A DNA stretch of 64,000 nucleotides from positions 55,700 through 119,699 of the forward strand of contig CANMCO010000013.1 of assembly GCA_947496355.1 (NCBI GenBank). The letters run 5' to 3'. The notes under the pieces were generated by a model. That model was not told the origin of the DNA, made no database searches, and saw only the letters and a list, made by a program, of their open reading frames with translations. The translations under genes and the position numbers were made by a program. This DNA is from an uncultured Aquimarina sp. (GTDB lineage Bacteria > Bacteroidota > Bacteroidia > Flavobacteriales > Flavobacteriaceae). Below, in pieces: positions 54,367 through 63,923 of this stretch (position 1 is the first letter of the stretch; the number at the start of each line of letters is the position of its first letter).

Positions 54367-54753
54367 ATGGAAGTAACAGATTACATAAATAACATTAAAG
54401 ATACTCAGCGAAGAAAGGATTGCCAACTTCTTATAGGAATGATGAAAAAGATCTCAAATGAAAAACCTAAAATTTGGAGAAACAGCATTGTGGGTTTTGG
54501 TAGTTATCATTATAAGTATGAAAGTGGCTTAGAAGGTGATTGGTTATTAACAGGGTTTTCTTCAAGAACTCAAAATATATCCATTTATATAGTAGCGGGT
54601 TTCGATAAATATGAAGAGCTGCTATCCAAACTGGGGAAACACAAAACTGGAAAATCTTGTTTATATGTAAAACAACTTTCTGATCTTAATCTAGAAGTTT
54701 TAGAAAATCTTATAGTACAATCTTATCAGTATTGCTATCGCAAATACAAATAG
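54367..54753 (+). CDS. DUF1801 domain protein
   Basis: The 128-residue protein has the DUF1801 pattern: KDCQLLIGMMKKISNEKPKIW, SIVGFGSYHYKYESG, TGFSSRTQNISIYI and KTGKSCLYVKQLSDLNLEVL. The fold is a YdhG-like domain of unknown function. It lies 65 bases after trmL. Confidence 0.85.
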   Translation: MEVTDYINNIKDTQRRKDCQLLIGMMKKISNEKPKIWRNSIVGFGSYHYKYESGLEGDWLLTGFSSRTQNISIYIVAGFDKYEELLSKLGKHKTGKSCLYVKQLSDLNLEVLENLIVQSYQYCYRKYK

Positions 54754-54814
54754 CATAGCTACCTAAATACACATGAATTTTGTATTTTTAGATTAATCAT
54801 GAATTTAATTTATA

Positions 54815-55594
54815 ATGAAACGGATACATGCATTTGAGTTTGAGGATCTACGATGGTTTCCTAAAGTTTTAAGAGACTTCATGACAGATTTCTTACAATT
54901 TGGTGCCAATACATTTGATATATACAAGAGCATTGTTCCGATAATAAAAAAAGGTATTCAAAATTCTAAAAGTAATAACATAATAGATATAGCCTCTGGG
55001 GGAGGTGGTGGTTGGTTAAAACTTGCAGAACATCTAAAAAAAGATAATCTGGATTTAAAAATCACGCTATCCGACTATTATCCAAACTTAAAAGCATTTA
55101 TAAGAACAAAATCAAAAATGCCCAACACATTTGATTTTATAAATCACTCGGTAAACGCTATGGAGGTTCCATCAAACCTAAAAGGTTTTAGAACTTTATT
55201 CTTATCACTACATCATTTCAAGCCCAAAGATGCGTCGTCAATTATTCAAAATGCCATAAACACTAATCAACCCATTGGAATTTTTGAAGCACAACAAAGA
55301 AATCTTAAAAGTATAATCCCGATGCTGCTATCCCCTATTTCGGTATTATTAATGACTCCATTTATCAGACCATTTAGAATTAGCAGGTTGTTATTCACCT
55401 ACTTCGTCCCAATACTACCAATACTCATATTATGGGATGGTATTATTTCGGTATTACGAACATATACAGTAGACGAACTTAATCAAATGGTTTCTAAACT
55501 TAATAATGTTGATTATTTTAGCTGGGAAATTAATGTATCTAAAGGAAAGCCAAATGAAATTCTTTATGTTTTGGGAATACCAAAAACCGAATAA
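54815..55594 (+). CDS. SAM-dependent methyltransferase-like protein
   Basis: The 259-residue protein has motif I IIDIASGGGGGWLKLAEHL, then ITLSDYYPNLKAF and the motif IV-like FRTLFLSLHHFKPKDAS. A hydrophobic region of about 50 residues (MLLSPISVLLMTPFIRP to PILPILILWDGII) follows, which is unusual for this fold and suggests membrane association. Substrate unknown. No obvious functional neighbours. Confidence 0.75.
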   Translation: MKRIHAFEFEDLRWFPKVLRDFMTDFLQFGANTFDIYKSIVPIIKKGIQNSKSNNIIDIASGGGGGWLKLAEHLKKDNLDLKITLSDYYPNLKAFIRTKSKMPNTFDFINHSVNAMEVPSNLKGFRTLFLSLHHFKPKDASSIIQNAINTNQPIGIFEAQQRNLKSIIPMLLSPISVLLMTPFIRPFRISRLLFTYFVPILPILILWDGIISVLRTYTVDELNQMVSKLNNVDYFSWEINVSKGKPNEILYVLGIPKTE

Positions 55595-56171
55595 TTGATA
55601 ACTGAAATATGGATTTGGTATCTAGGATATGACCAAATTAGAGATCATACCAAAAATTAATTCAAAAATATTGCTCAAAGAGGTATCTCTAACCGTCTAA
55701 ATTGATGTCAAAAACAGTAAAAAAACTCTAAAAATACGACAAAATTAAGCCTGAAATTATCATATCAATTTTCTTCGACTCTTATCTTTAAGAAGACCTA
55801 ATATATTTACTTCTTTTAAATGAAGAATTATCACTAAAATGATTATTTTAATGATAATTAAATAAAAATTACACAAATAAAGGCTTTAATGTTACTTAAT
55901 TGTTAATTATTAGGTTTATTTTAACGAATTAGAGATTAGCAATTCCTTAATAAAACAACCTGAAAATTGAATAAAACTAACCCATTTTCTTCAAGATATT
56001 ATCGAATTACAAAAACCTACCTTATTTCTATTAAAAGATATTCAGTTTACCTTTTCTTGACTTTCAACCCCACCTCTATTTCCTTAAAAAAACTTTAAGA
56101 TTTTGTGACTCTTTTTTATATACATTTGCCCCCGATTTTAACGAACAAAAAGAAACTAAAACTTTAAAACG
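55595..56171. other. AT-rich intergenic region with a hairpin
   Basis: This 577-base stretch is very AT-rich and holds no gene. An imperfect inverted repeat, 14-base arms at 55827-55840 and 55845-55858 with one mismatch and a 4-base loop, is centred on ATTATCACTAAAAT. A promoter for the downstream lipoproteins occupies 56102-56128. Confidence 0.45.
56102..56128 (+). promoter_or_regulatory. Promoter of the twin small lipoproteins
   Basis: TTTG at 56102-56105, a 15-base gap, and TACATTTG at 56121-56128. This is a full -33/-7 match and lies 43 bases before the ATG at 56172. Confidence 0.65.
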
Positions 56172-56351
56172 ATGATCAAAAAATTACCATTCCTACTTGT
56201 TATTGCTATCGCTCTTTTTTCTTGTGAAGCTGAATCTTTTGACGAAACAACTTTTACTCAAGAAAATGATCCAAGTGTAATAGACACAGATGTTGATCAG
56301 GAAAAAATTATCGATGAATCTAACGAAACTGATGGAGGACTAAATAACTAA
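56172..56351 (+). CDS. Small acidic lipoprotein A (59 residues)
   Basis: ATG 56172 opens MIKKLPFLLVIAIALFSCEA, a lipoprotein signal with Cys18, followed by a 40-residue acidic tail ending NETDGGLNN. A good promoter lies upstream. The stop is 40 bases before a near-copy that shares its start, DTD-DQEKIID core and ending. The tail is short, acidic and probably unstructured. The function is unknown. Confidence 0.7.
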   Translation: MIKKLPFLLVIAIALFSCEAESFDETTFTQENDPSVIDTDVDQEKIIDESNETDGGLNN

Positions 56352-56391
56352 GTCATTTAATCACAATTTACTCAAAATAAAAATTAATACG

Positions 56392-56571
56392 ATGATCAAA
56401 AAGTTAACATTTTTACTTGTAATAGCTATAACTACTCTTTCTTGCGAAGCTGGATCTATAGATGAAGCAACTTTTTCTCAAGACAACGATTCTGGTCAAA
56501 TAGATACAGATATTGATCAAGAAAAAATAATTGATCAATATAACGAAACAGACGGGGGATTAAATAATTAA
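56392..56571 (+). CDS. Small acidic lipoprotein B (59 residues)
   Basis: This second copy opens MIKKLTFLLVIAITTLSCEA and has the same length, Cys18, QIDTDIDQEKIIDQ core and NETDGGLNN ending as its neighbour. Differences are mostly substitutions in the middle (GSIDEATFSQDNDSG). Synonymous changes between the copies (for example in the GGLNN codons) suggest selection on the protein. No family known to me. Bases before both ATGs (TTAATACGATGATCAAA and TTAAAACGATGATCAAA) are also conserved. Confidence 0.7.
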   Translation: MIKKLTFLLVIAITTLSCEAGSIDEATFSQDNDSGQIDTDIDQEKIIDQYNETDGGLNN

Positions 56572-56663
56572 TCATCCTGTAATTAATCTAATTACCCTAA
56601 ATCTTAATAGTTCTCTTTACATTTGAGTTAGCCCTAAAATAGAAAAGAACATATTACGGATAA

Positions 56664-56691
56664 AAAAAGAAGCCCAATTGGGCTTCTTTTT
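56664..56691. terminator. Bidirectional terminator, lipoproteins and rimO
   Basis: A 12-bp perfect stem (AAAAAGAAGCCC, 56664-56675, with 56680-56691) has the 4-base loop AATT and runs of A and T on either side. It serves the convergent lipoprotein and rimO transcripts. Confidence 0.85.
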
Positions 56692-56722
56692 CATTTATAT
56701 ATACTACAAAATCTTCAATCTA

Positions 56723-58024
56723 CTAGATTACTTCTCCATACAAATCAAAATCTTCTGCTTCATAGATTTTGACACTTGCAAACTCTCCTGTTTTTAAATA
56801 AAATTTAGAAGCATCTATAAGCACTTCGTTATCCACATCTGGTGAGTCAAATTCTGTACGACCAATAAAGTACTGCCCTTCTTTACGATCAATAACCACC
56901 TTGAATTCCTTCCCTATTTTCTGTTGGTTTAGTTCCCAAGATATTTGGGATTGTATCTCCATAATTTCATTTGCTCGTTCCATTTTAACTTCTTCAGGAA
57001 CATCGTCTTCTAAGTTAAATGCATGGGTGTTTTCTTCATGCGAATATGTAAAACAACCTAAACGTTCGAAACGCATTTCTTTTACCCAATCTCTAAGGGT
57101 TTCAAAATCTTCTTGAGTTTCCCCTGGATACCCCACAATAAGCGTGGTCCTAATGGCCATCTCTGGAACGGCTTTTCTAAACTCCTCAAGAAGCTTTGTA
57201 GTTTTTGCTTTAGTAGTTCCGCGGCGCATCGATTTTAAAACTGAATCTGATATATGCTGTAGCGGTATATCAATATAATTACAAATCTTAGGCTCTTTGT
57301 TCATTACGTCAAGTACTTCCATAGGAAAACCAGTTGGAAATGCGTAATGCAAACGTATCCATTCAATCCCGTCTACTTTTACCAAAGCCTTAAGTAAATC
57401 TGCTAACTTTCTTTCTTTATACAAATCTAAACCGTAGTAGGTTAGATCTTGAGCTATCAAAACCAGTTCCTTTACTCCATCAGCCGCTAGCTTTTCAGCC
57501 TCAGTCACTAATTCTTCAATTGGAGTAGATTTATGCTTGCCGCGCATTAACGGAATAGCGCAAAAAGAACAAGGGCGATCACACCCTTCTGCAATTTTGA
57601 GGTATGCATAATTCTTGGGGGTGGTTGTTAATCGTTCTCCTATTAATTCATGCTTATAATCTGCACCTAAAGCTTTTAATAGTCCTGGTAATTCTGTAGT
57701 ACCAAAATACTGATCTACATCAGGAATCTCCTCCTCAAGATCAGGCTTATATCGTTCTGACAAGCATCCTGTAACAAAAACTTTATCAACAGCACCTTCA
57801 TCTTTTTTCTGTACATACTCAAGAATTGTATTTACAGACTCTTCTTTGGCATTAGCAATAAAACCACAAGTGTTAATCACAACAATATTTCCTTCTTCTT
57901 CATGTACAACTTCTTTATTATTAGCTCGAAGTTGCCCCATTAGTACTTCACTGTCATACACATTCTTACTGCAACCAAGTGTTACAACATTGATTTTATT
58001 TTTCTTTAAAGTCTTTGTTCTCAT
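56723..58024 (-). CDS. rimO: Ribosomal protein S12 methylthiotransferase RimO
   Basis: The protein has 433 residues from ATG 58024. It thiomethylates an aspartate of ribosomal protein S12. The MTTase domain has three cysteines (C18 in VTLGCSKN, C53 in INTCGF, C87 in VTGCLSE). The radical-SAM motif is C148-x3-C152-x2-C155 in EGCDRPCSFCAIPLMRG. A TRAM domain closes the protein. DFDLYGEVI is the end. Confidence 0.96.
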   Translation of the reverse strand: MRTKTLKKNKINVVTLGCSKNVYDSEVLMGQLRANNKEVVHEEEGNIVVINTCGFIANAKEESVNTILEYVQKKDEGAVDKVFVTGCLSERYKPDLEEEIPDVDQYFGTTELPGLLKALGADYKHELIGERLTTTPKNYAYLKIAEGCDRPCSFCAIPLMRGKHKSTPIEELVTEAEKLAADGVKELVLIAQDLTYYGLDLYKERKLADLLKALVKVDGIEWIRLHYAFPTGFPMEVLDVMNKEPKICNYIDIPLQHISDSVLKSMRRGTTKAKTTKLLEEFRKAVPEMAIRTTLIVGYPGETQEDFETLRDWVKEMRFERLGCFTYSHEENTHAFNLEDDVPEEVKMERANEIMEIQSQISWELNQQKIGKEFKVVIDRKEGQYFIGRTEFDSPDVDNEVLIDASKFYLKTGEFASVKIYEAEDFDLYGEVI

Positions 58025-58044
58025 ATCTTTTGGATAAAGGTGTG

Positions 58045-58052
58045 CAAAGATA
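58045..58052 (-). promoter_or_regulatory. -7 box of rimO
   Basis: On the minus strand TATCTTTG matches TAnnTTTG exactly and ends 20 bases before the rimO ATG. Confidence 0.5.
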
Positions 58053-58103
58053 CAATGATTAAGCAAAGGGTGAGGCAAATTCTGGCTTAAAATATAACAA
58101 TAG

Positions 58104-60650
58104 TCAAAAAGAAACTCTAAAAGTAGCGTTGGGGGTAATACCTAGTGATGACTCTACCTTTTCTTCAGGAGTGTTTTCTTCGTTTATCCTATAATAGCTA
58201 TTGATAACATTATGATTATCTGTAAGATTCCAAATTGATATGCCTGTATGTGCTTTTACATTTTCACTAATATTAAAATCATAAGTAGCAGAGATATCTA
58301 ATCTAAAATAATTATCCAATCTACTACTATTTGCTGTCAAATAATTGATTTCATTTCCATTGATTGGGTTATCAGGGTCAGGATTAGTAGAAGGCAGTCC
58401 TGAATTCCAGTTTATACCTGCCGAAACTTTTAAATCTCGAAAAGCGTATGATGATCCCAATGTAACAGAATGTTTTATATCAATATTATTAGGAAATTTT
58501 TGCTCTTGAAATAATTCAAAATCATACTCATTTACTACATAAGAATAACTCATCCAGGTGCTAACATCCTTGAATCTTTTATTTAATAAGAAGTCCATAC
58601 CTGTTACTTCATAATCACCTATAGCTTGCACAAATTCATATTGATTCTGAAAACCTTGACTTCTTGCAGTTATACCTTTTACTTTTTTAATATATCCTTC
58701 TCCATTAACTAACCAACCTTTCCGGTCATAGCCAACTCCAACTGATATCTGCCTTCCTTGTACAACAGGAATATCTTCATTATCAGCCAAAATCCACCTT
58801 CGTTTTTCTATCCCTAAAAAATCATTCTGAAAATTTATAATTTGAGAAGTGTTCTGATGCTTAAACTCTCCTAATACTTCTAAATTAAAATGTGTTAGAA
58901 ATTTTTGATTATAACTTAATCTAGGTTCTATTATATGGGACTTAAACTTCTCGTTATAGTTATATCGTATTCCAAAATTAAGCGAAGTTGATTTTTGAGG
59001 TTTAAAATATAATTGAGAAAACACATTATGTGTCCTGATTACTCTGTCACGTTTTTCTCTAAAAACCGGATTATCTACATCATTCAAGTTAGAGACTCCT
59101 GTTTCTATCAATTGATACCCATTAAGCAAAGTTATATTATCATTTAGATTATAATACCCCTTTAACTTAATTCCGGTTTCAGAGACTTTATTTTCCTGTA
59201 AAAATCGTTGTGCATCCAAAACATTGACATTAATAGATCTAAGTCTGTAATCCGTTTCATATACTTGTAAAACAGATTTAAACCTATCGTTCCAATCTCT
59301 TTGATACCAAATTCCTCCTGCAAAACTGCTTTGCATCAAACTGCTTTCTCTTGCCCCCTCAAACCCCCTAACTAATTCGTCTTCGGTAAAAACCAATTCA
59401 TTATTAATAGCCAAAGCATTAACTCTTAATTTATCTTTGGCAGTAAAATTATAGTTCCATCTTAGATTAATGTCATAAAAATCAAAACCTATATCGGATT
59501 TCAATTCTCTTTGATTCTCTACCTCACTATCTTGTGATATCCTGTCAAAATATGCCGTATACGTTGGTGTTTCTATAAAATTTATGATTGATTTTCGCGC
59601 AGTTAATTGTAATGAAGATTTTTTCCCGGTTGGGATATCTGCAAAAACATCTGTATTGATCATATTTACCCCTACACTTACCTTAAAATCGGTATTAATT
59701 GCAGCATCTGTATTCATTATTATTGTTCCCGACACACCATCTGTATATTCTGGATTTGTACCATTTTTAGTCAGTGTAGCTTTCCTGGTTATAAATGGAT
59801 TAATCGCAGATATCAATCCAAAAAAATGTCCCGATTGATACATTTTTATCCCATCCCACAGGATTAGATTCTGATCATGTGTTCCGCCTCTTATATTGAT
59901 ATTGGATACGGTTTCATCTGTACTTTGAATTCCTGGCAAGGCTTGCACGGTTTGCAATACATCGGTCTCTATAAGGCCAGGAAGAAGACCAAAATTGTCA
60001 TAATTTATTTGGAAATTACCATCTGTAGTTTTTCCTATTCCCTTAGTTATATAGTTACTAAGTATTACTTCGGCTAATGTTTCTGTTTTAGAATCTAAAT
60101 AAACCTCTGGGCACTCACCTAATCGAAAAGCATCTGCTAATTGATACATGGTTTTGTAGCCCAGATGACCAATAATTATTGTTTCGCCAGAATTAAAGAC
60201 CTCGAGTTCAAAAGTACCATTCTCTGTACTTATAGCAGAAGACTCTTTTCCTTGAATTGTTGCTCCGTCTATTGGATATTTGGTATACCCATCCTTAAGG
60301 GTTCCACAAATAATAAAAGAAGTTCTTTTTTTATTAATAGAAACAAAATTATTAGCCAACTTACTAAAAGTTAAATCTGTTTCTTGTTGTAAAAGATCTA
60401 GAATTTGATCGAAAGATATATCATCTGGTAAAGGAGAAACATATATATCCTCTATAGTATCATCTGCAAATGTGAATTTATATTGAAAACGACTTTCAAC
60501 ATCAAGAATGATATCTACCAAAGGTATTGTATCATTTTTAACTTGAGCGTGGGAGGAAAAAGAAGAAAAAATAAAACACAACACTACAATAGCAATCTTA
60601 TGCCAATTATAGCTTACTGTTGTATAGGGTAATATATTTATTTGAGTCAA
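58104..60650 (-). CDS. TonB-dependent receptor with STN domain
   Basis: The 848-residue protein has a signal segment (HKIAIVVLCFIFSSFSSHAQ). A secretin/TonB N-terminal (STN) domain follows (about 45-110, DIILDVESRFQYKFTF), then a carboxypeptidase-like domain, the plug (INIRGGTHDQNLILWDGIKMY) and a barrel ending in FRVSF. STN domains relay signals to an anti-sigma factor, fitting the adjacent FecR/ECF genes. The frame has no ATG before the signal; TTG at 60650 would overlap fecR by 44 bases, while a later start would leave a short leader. Start uncertain. Confidence 0.88.
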   Translation of the reverse strand: MTQINILPYTTVSYNWHKIAIVVLCFIFSSFSSHAQVKNDTIPLVDIILDVESRFQYKFTFADDTIEDIYVSPLPDDISFDQILDLLQQETDLTFSKLANNFVSINKKRTSFIICGTLKDGYTKYPIDGATIQGKESSAISTENGTFELEVFNSGETIIIGHLGYKTMYQLADAFRLGECPEVYLDSKTETLAEVILSNYITKGIGKTTDGNFQINYDNFGLLPGLIETDVLQTVQALPGIQSTDETVSNINIRGGTHDQNLILWDGIKMYQSGHFFGLISAINPFITRKATLTKNGTNPEYTDGVSGTIIMNTDAAINTDFKVSVGVNMINTDVFADIPTGKKSSLQLTARKSIINFIETPTYTAYFDRISQDSEVENQRELKSDIGFDFYDINLRWNYNFTAKDKLRVNALAINNELVFTEDELVRGFEGARESSLMQSSFAGGIWYQRDWNDRFKSVLQVYETDYRLRSINVNVLDAQRFLQENKVSETGIKLKGYYNLNDNITLLNGYQLIETGVSNLNDVDNPVFREKRDRVIRTHNVFSQLYFKPQKSTSLNFGIRYNYNEKFKSHIIEPRLSYNQKFLTHFNLEVLGEFKHQNTSQIINFQNDFLGIEKRRWILADNEDIPVVQGRQISVGVGYDRKGWLVNGEGYIKKVKGITARSQGFQNQYEFVQAIGDYEVTGMDFLLNKRFKDVSTWMSYSYVVNEYDFELFQEQKFPNNIDIKHSVTLGSSYAFRDLKVSAGINWNSGLPSTNPDPDNPINGNEINYLTANSSRLDNYFRLDISATYDFNISENVKAHTGISIWNLTDNHNVINSYYRINEENTPEEKVESSLGITPNATFRVSF

Positions 60651-61521
60651 TGCTATATTCCAGATCTAAAGGTAAAGTTATGGATTTTAACCCATCTTCT
60701 AAACTAGTATGAACAAAACCTCCAGTAAATATACGCGAAGTATCTATATTATCAATAGTAAAAACAACATCATATTGTCTTTCAAATTCTTTAATCACTT
60801 CATAAAATGGAACACTTTTAAAGCTGCTTACATTATTTATCCATTGTGGTTCCATTTCTGAAACAACGCCAGAGGTGACTAATCCATTCACAACTTTAAA
60901 AGTGCTGCCAGCTGGTAACTTCTTAGCATATTCTCCATATTGAACACTTACCAACCCATGGAAACACTGTACTTCAAAATATCCCTTACGATTTTTGACG
61001 TTAAATTGTGTTCCCAAAACACTTACTTTTCCGTTATCAGTAATTACGTCAAAGGAAGATCCTTTACTTACTGTAAAGAAGGCTTCTCCATCAAGAATCA
61101 CTTCTCTTTTATCTTTCCAATTATTTTTATCAAAAACAATTTCTGATTTAGAATTAAGCTTTACAACCGAATCATCTGGTAGTTCTAATGAAATCTTTTC
61201 ACTTACCAACGAGTTAATAGATGTTTTGGTATTTAAGAAGAAGAGCGACCCTACTCCCAATAAAATTACCAACATTGCAGCAATTTTCAGAAAAGGTTTA
61301 TACCATACTTTATCCCTATCAACGAGTTTATTTTTTTTATCGATTTTTGCATAAAAAGAATCCAAAGAAGCCACTTCAGAAACACCAGAAGCCTTAAAAA
61401 AGTGTGCAGTCTCAAGAATTTTGACATGCATCTCGTAATCATCCAATGCCTTAAAAGCCTCCTCTTCAGAGGGTGTTAATTCATTAGACAACCATTTTTC
61501 TATAAGGTATTCTTCATTCAT
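60607..61521 (-). CDS. FecR-family anti-sigma factor
   Basis: The 304-residue protein has a cytoplasmic N-terminal part that includes EKWLSNELTPSEEEAFKALD, one membrane helix (78-96) and a periplasmic FecR domain (DDSVVKLNSKSEIVFD; EVILDGEAFFTVSK; ALGTQFNV-like VLGTQFNVKNR). The C-terminal DUF4974 domain (YEVIKEFERQYDVVF) is the usual partner of the STN domain. It transmits the receptor signal to the ECF sigma factor upstream. Confidence 0.93.
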   Translation of the reverse strand: MNEEYLIEKWLSNELTPSEEEAFKALDDYEMHVKILETAHFFKASGVSEVASLDSFYAKIDKKNKLVDRDKVWYKPFLKIAAMLVILLGVGSLFFLNTKTSINSLVSEKISLELPDDSVVKLNSKSEIVFDKNNWKDKREVILDGEAFFTVSKGSSFDVITDNGKVSVLGTQFNVKNRKGYFEVQCFHGLVSVQYGEYAKKLPAGSTFKVVNGLVTSGVVSEMEPQWINNVSSFKSVPFYEVIKEFERQYDVVFTIDNIDTSRIFTGGFVHTSLEDGLKSITLPLDLEYSIDSNKYITLYNSKL

Positions 61522-61587
61522 ATTTAATTCTCCTTCTATTATTAAAACAACTAACTTTCTATTTTCCCTTTAAAAAACTTAAAAATT

Positions 61588-62106
61588 TTATTTAAATCCT
61601 TCTATTTCGTTTTTAAGTTTTTTGTAGGCCATGTAAATTCTATTCTCTACCGCTTTTCGCGTAACACCCAACATTTCTGCTATTTCGGCATGTTTTTTCC
61701 CTTCAACCTTGTTCAATAAGAAAGCTACTCTTTGATCTTCTGTTAATTTGCCAAGAGCATTTTGATATTTCTGTAAAAACTGTTTTTGTTCTAATATAAA
61801 CTCGGGAGACTCATTAGTGTAATCTTTGGGTTTAACTTCTTGATGTCTAAGTACAACTTTTCGATGCTTAATTTCATTAAGCATCATGTTCTTTGCCACA
61901 CTAAAAAGAAACCCTTTTGCTTTAGACGGAGTAACTTTTTTACAGTTTTCCAGCAACTTAATAAAAGCTTCCTGCATTTTATCATTGGGACCTAGGGATT
62001 CTCCGTATTTATAGTATAAATAGTTATACAAATCTTTTGAATACTGATTATAAATCTTAGAAAACATCTTTTCTTTACAGACATTCTCTTGTAATTCTTT
62101 TGGCAT
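61588..62106 (-). CDS. ECF sigma-70 factor (FecI-like)
   Basis: The protein has 172 residues from ATG 62106. Region 2 is at about 12-70 (YNQYSKDLYNYLYYKY; DKMQEAFIKLLE) and region 4 at about 115-165 (LTEDQRVAFLLNKVEGKKHAEIAEMLGVTRKAVENRI). It directs RNA polymerase to the cassette and perhaps to other promoters. It is the first gene of a sigma/FecR/TonB-receptor operon; the divergent lipoprotein starts 108 bases away. Confidence 0.95.
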   Translation of the reverse strand: MPKELQENVCKEKMFSKIYNQYSKDLYNYLYYKYGESLGPNDKMQEAFIKLLENCKKVTPSKAKGFLFSVAKNMMLNEIKHRKVVLRHQEVKPKDYTNESPEFILEQKQFLQKYQNALGKLTEDQRVAFLLNKVEGKKHAEIAEMLGVTRKAVENRIYMAYKKLKNEIEGFK

Positions 62107-62214
62107 TTTGACGAAGTTTCTTGAGCATAAATGTAGAAAAAACAAAAATAAAAAAGGATATTTAAGGAGTTAGTTGTTTTAATATTACCACCCAATTCGA
62201 TAAGGTCACCTATT

Positions 62215-63348
<1,134 letters not shown>

Positions 63349-63383
63349 CATCTTAAAATTACCCCAAACCCCAATAGTGAACT

Positions 63384-63632
63384 ATGAGAAATAACATAAA
63401 AACTATATTTAGTATATTATTTATTGTTGTAATCTTATTCTTTATTACACTTATAATAAGTTCGAAAAAAGATTCTTTTTTAACAAACGATAATCAAAAG
63501 CAGGAAAAAGAAAAAGGGATTATTTTTAAAACGTTTTCCAATACCAAGGAACAACCGTTATTTATTATGAAATCCACAATCAAATCAACAAGCTTTACCC
63601 CAAAAATGTATTGTATTAAAGTAAGTTCATAA
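63384..63632 (+). CDS. Small single-pass membrane protein
   Basis: The 82-residue protein has one strongly hydrophobic helix (about 8-27, IFSILFIVVILFFITLIIS) and a lysine-rich tail. No family recognised. It follows the polyaspartate lipoprotein by 35 bases and could be cotranscribed with it. Confidence 0.5.
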   Translation: MRNNIKTIFSILFIVVILFFITLIISSKKDSFLTNDNQKQEKEKGIIFKTFSNTKEQPLFIMKSTIKSTSFTPKMYCIKVSS

Positions 63633-63674
63633 TCAAATAACACATGATTATAACAATCTAACAAACACAAACTC

Positions 63675-63785
63675 ATGTCAAAATTAAGCAAAACAATGTC
63701 AAAATACAGAATACTAATTAGTGGGGCTTTTTTAGTAATCTATTGCATATTTATGACCTTTCTAATTTTAACCTTGAATTATTGA
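63675..63785 (+). CDS. Possible 36-residue membrane peptide
   Basis: A short frame, MSKLSKTMSKYRILISG, continuing into a hydrophobic stretch FLVIYCIFMTFLILTL. A single transmembrane helix is likely. It lies between the 82-residue membrane protein and a terminator. Coding status is uncertain because of its length; an alternative start is the internal Met8. Confidence 0.35.
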   Translation: MSKLSKTMSKYRILISGAFLVIYCIFMTFLILTLNY

Positions 63786-63881
63786 AACAACCATCTAACC
63801 AATGTTTCTATTCTAAAAACAGTCTTTGATTTATAAAAAAAGGGAATTGTTTTTGTAAAAGACTGCCGAAGTATAGAAAAT

Positions 63882-63909
63882 AAAAACCTTCAATTAATTG
63901 AAGGTTTTT
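63882..63909 (+). terminator. Stem-loop terminator near the right edge
   Basis: A 28-base palindrome (63882-63909; AAAAACCTTCAATT arm) gives a 12-bp stem with the central four-base TTAA as loop. It is followed by two more T residues and T-rich sequence. Confidence 0.85.
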
Positions 63910-63923
63910 TTATATTATTACAT

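Noticed and set aside
55595..56171. tRNA or structured RNA in the gene-poor region
   Set aside because: Only one short hairpin was found; no cloverleaf, CCA end or conserved RNA motif was visible.
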